This document shows, piece after piece, positions 12,241 to 22,830 of a stretch of DNA of 64,000 nucleotides. The notes under the pieces are model-generated. The model was not told where the DNA came from, made no database searches, and was given only the letters and a program-made list of their open reading frames with translations. This stretch comes from Chara braunii (Eukaryota; Streptophyta; Charophyceae; Charales; Characeae), in assembly GCA_003427395.1 (NCBI GenBank), contig BFEA01000066.1, positions 3,921,436 through 3,985,435 of the forward strand, given 5' to 3'. How positions within the stretch are numbered: position 1 is the stretch's first letter; the number at the start of each line of letters is the position of its first letter. The translations under genes were made by a program, and so were the position numbers.

Positions 12241-12485
12241 TACACCACACAGAGAGTTTCCAGAAATCATTCAATGCAAAAAAATCATTGAATCGCAAAT
12301 TGCAAAGTACACAGAGGCGTTTCCAAAAATCATTCAATGCAAGAAAACATTCAATCCCACATTGCAAAGTACATAGAGGCTTTCCAAAAATCACAAAGTA
12401 CATGTAGCCTTTTCAAAAATCATTGAAGGTCACGTTCTAAGGTACATGTAGGCTTTCCAAAAACCATTCAAGCCCACGTCGTACA
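12236..12485. repeat. about 63-bp tandem repeat, four copies (right set)
   Basis: TTGCAAAGTACACAGAGGC at 12299 and TTGCAAAGTACATAGAGGC at 12362 fix the 63-bp period; flanking copies are more diverged. Same family as 9771-9925. Confidence 0.75.
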
Positions 12486-13400
12486 GTCTACATGACATGC
12501 CCTCATCTACACTAGACGTTTTCGTAAAGTCTATATGACACGCCCTCGTCGCCAGAGTCACGAGTCGTCAAACACAGGTCCTACGTACTACGGTCATGTC
12601 GAACACAAGCTCAACTGAAGTCCAACACAAGTCGAAAAGTCCTACTTTACACTTGAAACAAACCCTACCTCAAATACGAACATGTCGAACACAAGTTCAA
12701 CGGAAGTCCTACACAGAAGCTGATTCAAGCCGAAGACCTACACAAATGCTGATTCGTGCCGAAGTCCTACATTAGACAAAAACTCATCCAAGCCCGACAC
12801 GATGTTCACCAGCCTACACAAGTCCGACACAGAAGCTCATCCAAGCCCCACACGATGTCCACAACGTGATACGGCCAGACCCATTGCAAAAGGCATGAGG
12901 TGATAAATGCGAGTCTATTCGCATATGGAATTCGAATATCCTGAGACGATGACTATCTTCGTATCATGCGTCGAGTGAAAAGAGTTAGTGCGATCTCCAT
13001 GGTAGCAGCATGTACAGTCTTCGAGTAGCCTGCCACGATCGTTGTCGTTGCGCTCGTCTATGTCGAAGTCGACTAAAAGGATTTGGTTCGGGAATTCGGG
13101 CCTGAAGATTTGCTTCGATATTTGGCAAGTCACACATGAGTATATCTCTTAAAATTCCATTCAAATTGCTCGAGTTACGGATTTGGAACGGATAACGGTC
13201 TCCCCAGAACAGCGGACTGTCACCATCTTCTCTCCGTAGAACGGCGGACTGTCATCATCATCGGGGACCGGAAGGTAGCGGTATTTGGGAATCCCAGTGT
13301 TTGCCAAACCACTCTAAACCATAAATGTTTTCATCTGCGGCGACAACCATCGTCTGCATTCAATGAAATTCAATGGGATGCAAGGATAGTGCGAGTCTAA
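12486..13400. other. imperfect short repeats, then gene-free spacer before the paralogue cluster
   Basis: 12486-12880 holds loosely repeated AACACAAG-, GACACAGAAGCTCATCCAAG- and CCCACACGATG-like words with no constant period. At 12897-12930 a GATAAATGCGAGTCTATTCG block resembles the modules found between the paralogues downstream. A doublet of AGAACAGCGGACTGTCA-type sequence lies at 13205-13256. The 72-codon minus frame at 12915-13133 has no alignment I can see to the paralogues. Confidence 0.5.
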
Positions 13401-13405
13401 CGCCA

Positions 13406-14294
13406 CTAGTGAAGATGTAGATGTTCAGTATCGCAGTAAGGGTGGTCGCACACATATCTCATCTTCCCGTTGCACAATGTCACATCCTGAGGTCCGGAGG
13501 CTAGATAATCTAGACGACGGTAAACAAATCTCAATTCGTTGTCCCTATGAAATTTATTTCGTCGTAGTGATCAAAGAGGTAGTGAAGTTGTTGGTGCACC
13601 TAGCAGTCAACCCTCAAATCCAGATCATCTTTGAGTGCATGATCTATGGCTAGCCTGTTTTTGAACCTCGAAAGAAAACCAGTAGGGTTTGATATGTGAA
13701 ACGCTTGAAAAGAAGTGAGTTTGACACCATGAAATTCCTCCCTTGCGAGGAAAAGAGCTCTGATTCTTCTACCGTTCACCTTCACGGCAGTGAAGAGCGT
13801 CACCACGGTGGTGACACGATTACACACCCTCACTCGACCGAAGTAGTCTATGATTATCGGCCCCGACTTCGTCGGTTTTCTGAGGCAAAACCAGGCACAA
13901 AGTTTTTGATGCAACTTGTCCGACGACGTCCACTTTAGTTTCTCACATAGAATGTGCCATGCTTCCACCATCTAAGAAGTTTGGACGGGTTCCTCTTCGA
14001 CGGGTTCTTTCTTCAGAAGTGACTCCAACCCGATAGGGCATGCCCGTACATCCCTCATCAGAGTGTACAGGTACCAAAAGTTCGACCCTGTATCACGGCA
14101 AATCCGAAGGGGTCCTTCTTCCGCACTTTGCCACGAAGGGATTTCCCCGTCGGGGGCAACATCATTTTCGAGGTGCAGGTAGTCACGGTCCACACCAGAG
14201 CGTCCAATGTCTTCCAAATATTCTTTGACAAAATGATCAGATTGATATCCGGAGCTGAGGAGTTCCTACTCTGCGACAAAGTACCGATATCCAT
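13406..14294 (-). pseudogene. orphan family copy 1, degraded
   Basis: First of four minus-strand tandem paralogues of a family I do not recognise. The N-terminal IILSKNIW block is in one frame (14294 to about 14200). The body then continues in another (DYLHLENDVAPDGE, SNFWYLY), meets an in-frame TAG near 13974, and resumes with LCAWFCL, IIIDYFGRVRV and LRVDC before a second TAG and a TGA. A further shift restores a C-terminal CDHPYCDTEH motif just before 13406. In this copy the Cys spacing is C-x4-C-x3-H instead of the C-x2-C-x3-H of the others. At least two frameshifts and three stops make it non-functional. Its alignment with copies 2-4 over the full length makes it a true paralogue rather than a shadow. 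Confidence 0.8.
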
Positions 14295-14411
14295 TCTGCA
14301 TCAACGGATAAATGCAAGGAAGCGCGTCAGTTGCGATTCTCCCAAGTGCATAAAAAAAAACCGAGTGCATAAGCAATATATACAAGATCTTGATGTGCAG
14401 GAAAGGGTTCA

Positions 14412-14600
14412 ATAACTGGGAATTGGTTCGCTCTTTGCAAGAGAGCGCAAGTTCCGTAACCGCCGTGTAATCTCGACTTATTTAATACACGTCATTCATG
14501 TGGTTTGATAAGTGAGAATAGATTCACACTTCGCAAGCAAGTGCAAGTCCTGCAACCGCCGCTTAATCTCGACTCATTTCCAACACGTCATTCATGTGGA
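14412..14600. repeat. 96-bp tandem duplication between paralogue copies 1 and 2
   Basis: CGTCATTCATGTGG recurs at 14490 and 14586, giving a 96-bp period. Both units share a GATAA-like start or its remnant, a GAAT..TTCNCNCTT imperfect palindrome, GCAAGT and AACCGCCG, then TAATCTCGACT. It lies 3' of copy 2 and 5' of copy 1, so it may hold upstream sequence of copy 1, a terminator of copy 2, or both. The GATAA plus palindrome part resembles the modules at 15690-15791 and 17013-17113. Confidence 0.75.
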
Positions 14601-14636
14601 ACGGTCAGACTACTCTCCTATTGAGGACCACTTTCC

Positions 14637-15521
14637 TTACAGGTATTCAGGATGCTCGTTGCAACAGTTCGGACAGTCGTACACATCACGGGTCGTCGAC
14701 AGACGGTATTCGTCCTCTCGAAAAACAGCCTCTAAGTTATGGTCCCTACGTTCCACTCTCCAGGAAATCTCGTCACAGTTATCGAAAAGGTAGTGCAACT
14801 GAGAGTGCACCAAACAGTCGACTCTGAAGTTGAGCTCCTTCCTTAATGCCGCATCGTATGATAACCGATCTCTGAAGCGTCCGAGCGCACCCTCGACCGT
14901 GGGGTTGTGAAACTCTTGCATAAAATTGAGAGTGACTCCTCGGAACTCCTCCCTTGTAATGAAAAGCACTTTCATCTTTCGACCGTCAACCTTCACGGCC
15001 GTGAACATCGTCACGACTGTCGTGTTATGGTTGAATACCCGAATGCGAACGTAATAATCTATGATGACCGGTGCAGGTACAACAAGTTGTCCCAGGCAAA
15101 ACCAGTTACAAAGCTTTACGTGCCTCCTGTCGGGGTCTGACCATCTTTGCTTTGCACAGAGGACGCGCCACGCGCCCGTCATCTCTTCAGGAGTGGCAGG
15201 TTCTGGATCTTCCTCCTCGCCGACGGGCTCTTCATCAATTTCGTCTTCCAAGGAGTACAGGTACCAGAAGTTCCAACCCATATCTCTATCGACTACAAGG
15301 TCATCGGCGGTGGCACCCATCCTCAATATCACGGGAACTTGCCCATCTGGCGCATCATCCGATTTGATGTTCAAATATCGGCGTGAACAGTTCACTCGCT
15401 CATACTCCCATATATTCTTGTCCAAAATGAATAGACCGAGATCGGGAATCCGGTCTGGTGAGGCGCCGACGTGAGACGAGCTAGAAGCGCTTGCGCGGAC
15501 CGAGGTCTGGTTGGAGTTCAT
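14637..15521 (-). CDS. orphan family copy 2, intact 294-codon ORF
   Basis: The only unbroken member of the four-copy family. Start MNSNQTS is chosen because copy 3 has the same MNSNQTS start in the same upstream context (TGCAGGATGA). In order: a Ser-rich N-terminus (residues 1-25); a FILDKNIW block near 32; YLNIKSDDAPDGQV near 45; NFWYLYSL near 85; an acidic Glu-rich spacer (about 93-112); KLCNWFCL near 140; VIIDYYVRIRVFN near 155; FTAVKVDGRK and a REEFRGV block near 175-200; ALGRFRDRLS near 215; LNFRVDCLVH near 235; LHYLFDNCDEISW near 245; and a C-terminal YDCPNCCNEH. The Cys/His pattern (C-x3-C, a lone C, C-x2-C-x3-H) could bind zinc. There is no signal peptide or membrane segment. I cannot name a family or a function. 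Flanking paralogues are all on the same strand, about 1.3 kb apart. Confidence 0.72.
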   Translation of the reverse strand: MNSNQTSVRASASSSSHVGASPDRIPDLGLFILDKNIWEYERVNCSRRYLNIKSDDAPDGQVPVILRMGATADDLVVDRDMGWNFWYLYSLEDEIDEEPVGEEEDPEPATPEEMTGAWRVLCAKQRWSDPDRRHVKLCNWFCLGQLVVPAPVIIDYYVRIRVFNHNTTVVTMFTAVKVDGRKMKVLFITREEFRGVTLNFMQEFHNPTVEGALGRFRDRLSYDAALRKELNFRVDCLVHSQLHYLFDNCDEISWRVERRDHNLEAVFREDEYRLSTTRDVYDCPNCCNEHPEYL

Positions 15522-15791
15522 CCTGCATTACGTGAGGAGGCACGAGGTAGCATGTTAGCGATGACGTCCACGGAGTCTGGCAGGAATGACAACTGCGAGT
15601 CTGGCAGGAATGATAACTGCGAGTATACTCCCACTTATGCTAGTTCATAATGAAGCGAAGTCACACACATCTATTGAAAGGAGCAACGGAACGGCCTACT
15701 CGGGATCTGATAACTGAGAATGTATTCGCACTTCGTGACAGGGTGGCCGTATTTCCAATTGTGCAAGGTACAAGAGAAGTGAAAACGAATA
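15522..15791 (-). promoter_or_regulatory. conserved upstream region of copy 2 with a ~100-bp module
   Basis: Just upstream of the ATG, CCTGCATTACGTG is shared with copy 3. About 169 bp upstream, 15690-15791 (read on the plus strand) carries ACGGCCTACTCGGGAT, GATAACTGAGAAT, TTCGCACTTCGT and GTGCAAGGTACAAGAGAAG. The module recurs nearly unchanged at 17013-17113, about 176 bp upstream of copy 3. Between them lie GGCAGGAATGA doublets and TGCGAGTATACTCCCACTT half-palindromes (15590-15640, 15810-15840). Conservation between diverged paralogues at a constant distance suggests a promoter or enhancer. It could instead be plain remnant of the duplication unit. No clear TATA box was found. Confidence 0.45.
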
Positions 15792-16837
15792 CATGTAGTC
15801 CAGCACGAATGGAAATTGCGAGTATACTCCCACTCCCAATTGTGCAAGGACACACCTATTAAAAGGAACATTGGAGATGCCTTCCAAGGATGCCCGTCTT
15901 CACAGTAAGGACAATCATATACTTTTGTCAAAGTACAAGGGAGAACTTCCACCTTCCTGGTACCCGGCCGGTGGTAGTCATCTTTGTGGAAAACAACCTC
16001 CATGTTGTGATCCCTATATTCAATTGTCCATGATATGTCATCGCAATTATCGAAAAGGTAGTGCCACGAACTGTGTACCAAACAGTCGACCCTTAACTTG
16101 AGCTTCTTCCTAAGAGCCGCATCTAAGGATAGTCGAGTTTTGAACCGCCCTAGAGCACCAGCAAGAGTCGGGTTGTGAAACGCTTCCGCGCGATTGAGGG
16201 CGACACCTCGATACCCCTCCCTTACAACGAAATAAGCTTTCATTTTTCGACCATCGACCTTAACGGCTGTAAAAAGCATAATAACGGTAGTGTTGCGATT
16301 CAACACCCGAATTCGACCATAGTAGTCGACGATGACTGGGGTCCGGCGATCCACAAATCCGGTTTTGCAAGGCAAAACCATGCACATAGCTTTACGTGGC
16401 TCCTGTCTTGGGTTGGCCATCGTTGGATGACACAAAGCGTGTTCCAAACGTCAATCATCTCCATTGGACTCCGTTGGAGCAATAATATCCTCACGCTCCT
16501 TATCATCTTCCTCGCCACCGTCAAGATCTACCTCAACCTCAACCTCCTTCTGCAGCGAGTACAGGTACCAGAAGTTCGACCCGTTATCCGAAGCGACCAC
16601 AATTTGTCTGTCATTGTCATAGGTTAAATGCATAGAGATTTCCCCATCCAACGCAACACCGCTTTCAATGTGCAAATATTGAGGGTCAATGCTCACGAGA
16701 TGGTTCTCCCATATATTTTTGTTCAAAATCATGAGATCCTGTTCGGGAAACAGTGAGATGCCGCATGGAGAGGAACAGTTACTCGACTGGCTCGGCTGGC
16801 GAGAAGTCAAAACTGTTGAAGTCTGGTTGGAGTTCAT
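15671..16837 (-). pseudogene. orphan family copy 3, two frameshifts
   Basis: Starts MNSNQTS like copy 2 and keeps LMILNKNIW, YLHIESGVALDGEI and SNFWYLYSL in the first frame (16837-16451). The KLCAWFCLAKP block is in a second frame (about 16490-16350). VIVDYYGRIRV, FTAVKVDGRK, ALGRFKTRLS, LKLRVDCLVH and the C-terminal YDCPYCEDGH are in a third (16340-15671). The two shifts lie near 16470-16490 and 16345-16370. Neither switch region has the length or borders of an intron, so mutation or sequencing error is likelier. The ORF runs about 70 codons past the Cys motif into sequence that overlaps the upstream module of copy 2; that tail is not conserved and is probably read-through. Confidence 0.8.
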
Positions 16838-17012
16838 CCTGCATTACGTGTCGAAGCAATGAATGTCATGTTAGAGATGATGCGAGCGTGTGAAGCACAC
16901 GACACATGTAAGGGGGACTATGTGGAAAGGGACATATCAAGTAAAGGAAATGAGGGTGATCACTGCACATGACAATAACGACGTGACTTGCGAGGTCGGG
17001 AATCCGGTTTGG

Positions 17013-17113
17013 AGAAACGGCCTACTCGGGATCCGATAACTGAGAATAGACTTGCACTTCGTTACAGGGTGTCCGTACTCCGAATTGTGCGAAGTACAGG
17101 AGAAGCGAAAAGA
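17013..17113 (-). promoter_or_regulatory. conserved module upstream of copy 3
   Basis: Aligns with 15690-15791 over about 100 bp with few changes: ACGGCCTACTCGGGATC, GATAACTGAGAAT, a CACTTCGTTACAGGGTG block and a final AGAAGCGAAAAGAA-like end. Distance to the copy 3 ATG is about 176 bp, as in copy 2. The core GATAACTGAGAAT plus TTCGCACTT is an imperfect palindrome. Confidence 0.5.
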
Positions 17114-17279
17114 ACAGAACCACGGTGTGGAAACAGTGACAACATTGACGAGTTAACTCAGACTAATGTGAAAAACGCGGTCGTCGACGAACCACGAGGT
17201 TTCCCTATGAGTACAGCAGCAAAGTGCGAACTCACTCAGAGTTGTGGAAATCGCCAAATATGAAGGCTCACAGACCAGG

Positions 17280-18074
17280 TCATGGCGACTGGTGTCCATC
17301 ATCACAGTAAGGACAGTCGTAGATGTGTCTCCGCCTTCCACCTACGAATTCCAATGTCTGGACACCCGAACGGTGATGCGAAACTTTTCATAGACTGTAG
17401 TCATTGTAGTTGTCCTTGTGTTCCAACGTGAAGAATATCTCCTCACATAATCCGAAAAGGAAGTGAAGTTGGACATGCGCCAAACAGTCAACCCTTAGAT
17501 TCAATTCTTTTGCGAGCAAAGGATCTATTTCGAACCGATCACGAAAGCGCTTCAGAGCACCCGCGAACGGGGGTTCGCGAAAGTCTTCCCTCACAAGGAA
17601 GAAAACTCTCATTCGCTTACCATGAAGCTTGGCCGCCATGATAAGAGTTAGTACAAGGGTGCCACAGTTGAACAGATGAACTCCGCCATGGTAGTCTATG
17701 GTCACAGGGAAACGCAACTGCGGTTTTCCGATGCAGTACCATGCGCAAAGTTTAGCATGTTGGTCGTTCATACAATCCCAGTCTTGTTCTAAGCGCAGTG
17801 AGTCATATGAATCTACCATATCCTCGATGCCGACCTTCTCCTCCTGACAGGATGAAACTTCCCAAAGTTGGACTTCTTCTAAACTCCAGTAGAGGTACCA
17901 CATATTTGACCCTCTATCGCGAACTATTGTAGTTTGTTCATCAACAACACGTGTTTTGGGTTCAATGTAAGCATTGAGGCCGACTCCATCTTCGACATGC
18001 AAATAATCGTTGTCAAGACTGACCGTTCCTCGTGCCCAAATGTTTTTATTCATGATGATAAATTCCCTGTTCAC
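17280..18074 (-). pseudogene. orphan family copy 4, nearly intact
   Basis: A 229-codon stretch (18074-17388) opens with FIIMNKNIW and keeps YLHVEDGVGL, SNMWYLYW, KLCAWYCIGKP, VTIDYHGGVHLFN, ALKRFRDRFE, LNLRVDCLAH and LHFLFGLCEE. An in-frame TGA at 17388-17390 stops it. The same frame then continues to 17280 and ends YDCPYCDDGHQSP, so one point change separates it from a full-length protein. The 5' end is unclear: a GCAGGATG context like that of copies 2 and 3 lies near 18165-18172, but the frame from that ATG closes before the body. Either there is a frameshift there or the ATG at about 18053 (MNKNIW) is used. It is the most diverged copy and lies next to the transposase-like gene. Confidence 0.75.
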
Positions 18075-18361
18075 CTTCTCGATCGAAAAGGAATACTCAA
18101 TCGCGACGAAGTGGTTTCGTAGGACGTTGTCTCGTATACAACGTCACACGATGGTGCGCCGTCGTCATCCATCCTGCAGGACAAGAAATCGGAATTAGTT
18201 CGCAGTTAACGTCTTGTCATTATCTTTGCGGAGTTCGTAGCTAACAAATCCGAATTTGTTCGCATTTAACTAAACGGGCACGTCGGACGGACCGAAAAGA
18301 CATCCGTTTCCCAGGGCCACAAGTACTTTCTCGTAGACGGATGTCAGTATTGTAAGGCCTG

Positions 18362-19404
18362 TCACGAATTTGCTTTCACCCGTTCCTTTGTGGAAGGGTC
18401 TTCTCTAGGAATGAGCCACAGTTTCGGCGCGTTGCCATTGTTCCTCGTCTGAAGTGGAAAGTTTTCACCTCTTCGTCCAAGTGTCGGAGTACCTTTCGCG
18501 AAGATAAGACAAGTGACCTGTAGGCACCCACCACTGTATACATAAACAACTGAAAGGAGGAGAGGAGCGGTCATCCACAACCTTAGGCTGTGTTCTACCA
18601 ACCCAGAATGGGACACCTTGAGACAGTTCCTCACCGGGTGGCCTAACAATCACAAAATTTCCTTTGTTTATATGGTGCCGAGGGTTGAAGTCCACTTTTG
18701 GACGGCCCGCCCGTGGTCCTACATATATAAACGAAGCATCTGGCGAAGGAGGGTCGGTTTCTTGAACTTCCTCTACAGTTTCGACTGATTGTCGCCAGAA
18801 GGCGTGAGGGTAGATCTCAGGCTCGTCCGCCCCGAGGACATCCTCTTCCTCACCCTCTCCCGTCTCCTTCTTCTTTTGCTCTTGGATCATATTGTCCGCC
18901 TCGACGAAGATGGCTTTCCAGTAAGACAAAGCATCCTCCCGCTTGTCGACCTCCTCCTTCCTATATGTCTGCCACATGTGTCTATGTTGTTCGAGGACGT
19001 CCGGGAATTTTTAGACACTGTCACGAGCCATACGAAAATCCTCCTTAACGACACAGGGAATAACACATGGTTGTGGAGGGGAGGTAGGGTCTGCATACTC
19101 TCCATCGACAACCGGGAACCAGTGAACTGGTCTGCTTTCCGACATCCATTCTGCATCGGTGCAATACTTTTTTTACACCATGACGGGAGTATCGTCACTC
19201 ATAAAGAATTTGAAGAGATGCGGTTTTGACACGCCGACGATGCTTTTGTTGACGTATCGATCCACTACCTGGCGCCAATCGGCAATGTGATCGAGCTCGG
19301 TGCACTTCGGCGGTATCTTGTGTGATGACTCAATAAGCGAGAACAACTGCTTCATGGTGTAAGCATCGTTGTCCTTCAGCGTTTTCGAGAAAACACTGAA
19401 AGTC
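18362..19404 (-). pseudogene. DUF7869-like transposase-type gene, C-terminal half
   Basis: Continues the reading frame of 26923-28500 across solo LTR A. After the LTR the frame reads TFSVFSKTLKDNDAYTM, a LDHIADWRQVVDRY block, HLFKFFMSDD, then, past an in-frame TAA, EWMSESRPVHWFPVVDGEY. A second TAA lies near 19012. The following 170-codon piece (18977-18465) is charged and Lys/Glu-rich in its middle, then has GNFVIVRPP, PFWVGRTQP and CIQWWVPTG. That reads as a small barrel-type C-terminal domain, BAH-like by appearance only. A frameshift follows near 18500 and related sequence continues to 18362. Genes of this type are spread among mobile elements of plants, algae and other eukaryotes. Broken by stops and by the insertion. 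Confidence 0.65.
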
Positions 19405-19408
19405 GCGT
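19405..19408. repeat. left target-site duplication of solo LTR A (GCGT)
   Basis: GCGT here and at 26923-26926 directly flank the element. Removing the LTR and one GCGT rejoins the split gene in frame, reading DIDATFSVF. Confidence 0.8.
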
Positions 19409-21129
19409 TGTCGTGCTCATCAGTCCGGCACCGCACAGGGCAGCGCGGGACCCTCCCGGCCGCGTCACGCAGGAGTTGGTTTAAATCCTTCGTGGCAAAA
19501 GCATATAGAGCTTCCGCAAGCCGCTCCGGTCGAGTGCGCCAGCCATACCTCTCGCGAGCCCCTACGACAGGATACGGCCTACNCGAGGCACCACTTACCT
19601 CCACCTTACGGGAGTTGTTGCCTCCCTTCGGTGGGCGTATCCCCGCCGAGCTACCAGTCCACAGTACGAAAGTTAATCAGCTGCAATCACAGAGATGGAC
19701 CAGCCGCGGGCGTTTCTCTTTCGTTGTAGCATAGGGGGTACGCGCGGTAGTACGCCTCTATCGAACCCGCACGCGAACCGGCATCTTGGGGTGGCATGAG
19801 GTCCCAAGCGCGACTCGTCACCGGTCGACTAGGACGTCACACGCCACACGCACACCATTATAAAGGGCATAAAAATAAAAACACATGCATATATTCAAAC
19901 ATATATAAAACGGCAGAGGACAAACAACGCGACAACACTCCTAGTCCCTTAGTAGCCATCCCATAACTTTCCGATGTAGAAATCGGATAGTCGTCGCGAG
20001 CGAGACTTAGTATAAAACCGCGCAGACGCAGGGCTAACTCATATCGATTCGCAATGCAAGCGTACACAAGCGATCGCAATGATGGCATACTATGTAGTAC
20101 CCATACTCATGCGGTCCTCGTTAGTCTCGAGGGCCGCCTTCGACACTCAAGTGTCGGCTGACATGCGCCTTGAGGGTTAATCTCTCGACGCTGGACAACC
20201 GCCAAATGCGGTTGAGAACCATACCCTCTTCTGCACCCTGCGGAGAGTGGGTGGTACACAGATTTATACCTGTGGTGGCAATCGTCTCTTATTGCCCTGG
20301 AGACCAGCTCCATCATCTAGGGTCTGGGGAAAAGTCAAGGGGTTTCACTTTGATGGTTGTCACGGACTACAACGTCCAACTATAAAAATTAACAAGCAAA
20401 ATCAATCAATAAACAGACATCCCAACTCTCACATATCAAATCAGATATCAAGATAAAATAAAAGAAGGGGGGGAAACATAAACCCATCAGGTATGAAAAT
20501 CGTGTGTCACATGGTTGTCATTCTCACTGCCTCCAAAGTATGGCCCATATACCAAGCTCCAAAATACTAACCTGCATAAAACACAAGCACACACAATAGC
20601 CACATTGCCATACACCAATGTGGTCAACTTTACTGTTCCCTGTAACTCACATCACGCCTCACACAATCAAGCCCCAGTCATAGTTCAACTTTCCATAAAC
20701 CTCATAAGTTCTTTGTAATGGTCATTAAAAGAAGTCCGGTTAAAACCCTCAAAGAAGCATACCAAATCAAAGGGCTAAGGCAGTCAAGCTGAGGTATAGG
20801 TGTAAGTAAAGTTGTGTTGTGAACCGACAAGTCGGCAATCAACCAACCGACCTGTTATCAGTGATAACAGGAGATGATCCTCGTAGGATCAAGCTGAAAC
20901 TAGTCTAAATCCTTGATCGAATGTCCAAAGAAGACCTGTATCATAAGACAGGTCAATGCCCAAGCTAAATCGTCAATGTATGGAGATCAACTCCCCATGA
21001 CACGTTCTCACTCAAGACTCTCCTGACAGCCAAGCCTAAGTCTATCTCTAAGCCAGTGCACAAAGAAAGGTAGACTTATGGCAGAATCTCCCCCATACAG
21101 AGTGGATCGCCAGAGTCGTCACCTGTCAA

Positions 21130-21720
21130 AATATAATCTATCTCCTCTAAACTAAGAAAATTTCGGCAGCGCTTCCCGTAGGAAAAGTGCCTTTCCAGAA
21201 TTTATATCAGCCTAATTATAAAAATAGAAATAATCTTCAACCCTTCAAAGTCAAATTTTGTCTAACTCCCTGAATTAGCAAAAATTTGAGCAGCACTCCC
21301 TTTAGAAAAGGAGACTTCCCATATTTTTACTAAGCCATATATAAAAATTAGACAAGTTCAACTTTTGAAAAATCAACTTTTGATAAACTCCTTGGATTTG
21401 CAGAAATTTCGACAACGCTTCCCGTACAAAAAGTAGCTTACCAAAATTTATACAAGCCAAGTTCAAAATCTAAAATGTATTTGACTTCTCAAGGTCCAAT
21501 TTTATCTAACTCCCTGAATTAGCAAAAATCCGGGCATCACTCCTTTTAGAAAAGGAGACTCTCCTGATTTTTACTAAGTCATATATGAAAGTCAGACAGA
21601 CTGAACTCTGAAAAGACAAAATCTGACCAACTCCTTGGTTTTGTAAAAATTTCGGCAGCGCTTCCCGTAGAGAAAGTGGCTTACTAAGATTTATACAAGA
21701 CCAAGTATAACAAATGATCT
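21130..21720 (-). repeat. hairpin array type 1 in LTR A (~120-bp monomers)
   Basis: Five or so monomers alternate between an X form (TTCGGCAGCGCTTCCCGTAG...) and a Y form (GGCATCACTCC/GAGCAGCACTCCCTTTAG...). X cores lie near 21164, 21405 and 21650; Y cores near 21289 and 21530. Read in LTR orientation each monomer forms a short hairpin: X with a CACTT...AAGTG stem, Y with a CTCCTTTT...AAAGGGAG stem, both followed by TGCTGCC. Corresponds to 34210-34800 in LTR B and 55920-56490 in LTR C. Confidence 0.75.
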
Positions 21721-21959
21721 CAGAAAATGCAGAAACTGATATAAGTAAAATAAACTTAGCTCAAAAAATGCAGGAATTGAATCTAACTCCTATGGCTCTA
21801 GCAGGTGGCGAGAAACTAAAGCAACTACCTATCAACTTGAAACTCAGACTAAGTAGTAGCGTCACTCAGTCACATGCAGACCAAACCACAAAGTTAAGTA
21901 CTCTCACCATCCCAAGTTAATCTGGACAAACAATAGTTCGTAGTCTTTCAGTGACTTAT

Positions 21960-22830
21960 CTCTTTATACCCAGCTTACATAAGTCAGGTCACCCTAACTT
22001 ATGAGACATGCCTAACATAGCCAATATATACACAAATACAGGGCACAACAACTTTTCTCTTCTTTGGGCATATGACTAGGCCACCCTAGTCGCCCTGAAC
22101 GGTTTAAGTATCTCAACTTTATATAATTGTCTGCACTTAGTCTTTTGAGGTAGCATATAACTTAACCGATCATGTTCTACTCAAAATTCAGTCTGCCCCT
22201 TCGTACCACAAGTTTATTCTTAATTAGTATTCTGTTCAGTTGGTGATAGGGCTATAGTCAGGCCACCCAAACTTATGGGACTCTGCCTGACTAGCTTGTT
22301 CATAGATAAAAATATTAATACAGTATAGCCAAATTATAACCTTTGGGTTCCAGCCTATGCGAGGCTTTGAGTCAGACCACCAGAACTTACAGAACAGTCT
22401 GACTGTCTGCCTGATTCATTCTTTTTAAAGCCAAATCAGGAAGAGACTTAGCCACCCAAACTTATGGAACATGCTCAGATCTCCTCGTTCAGAAATTAAC
22501 GAAACTGACAACAACCCAAGTAAACAAGGTAACCAAGCCACCCAAACTTATGGAACATGCTTGGTCCCTGAAAAACCATTCACATTCGGCCCTCACAAGT
22601 CAGAGCAACCAGACCACCTTAACTTATAGAATAGCCTGACTCTCCATGCAATCCCACAACACTGGGTCTCCTCAAACTTATAAGGACTTCCCAACCTCCA
22701 GAGCAATCACACCACCTAAACTTATAGAATGGTCTGACGTTCCACACAATCCAAAATAAACATAGCACTGGGTCTCCTCAAACTTATGGGGACTTCCCAG
22801 CCTTAATCGACCCAGTCGAACATACAATAC
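21960..22830 (-). repeat. hairpin array type 2 in LTR A (AAACTTAT loops)
   Basis: About ten irregularly spaced units share an AAACTTATGG-like core inside a hairpin. Perfect stems include AGTCAGGC (22256-22263) with GCCTGACT (22285-22292), AGTCAGAC (22370-22377) with GTCTGACT (22397-22404), and CTGGG (22769-22773) with CCCAG (22796-22800). The loop is conserved while both arms change together. Corresponds to 33060-33960 in LTR B and 56750-57720 in LTR C. Confidence 0.8.

Noticed and set aside
16340-16490. Intron in orphan family copy 3
   Set aside because: The frame changes twice within about 130 bp while all conserved blocks remain present, and no fitting GT...AG segment is left over.
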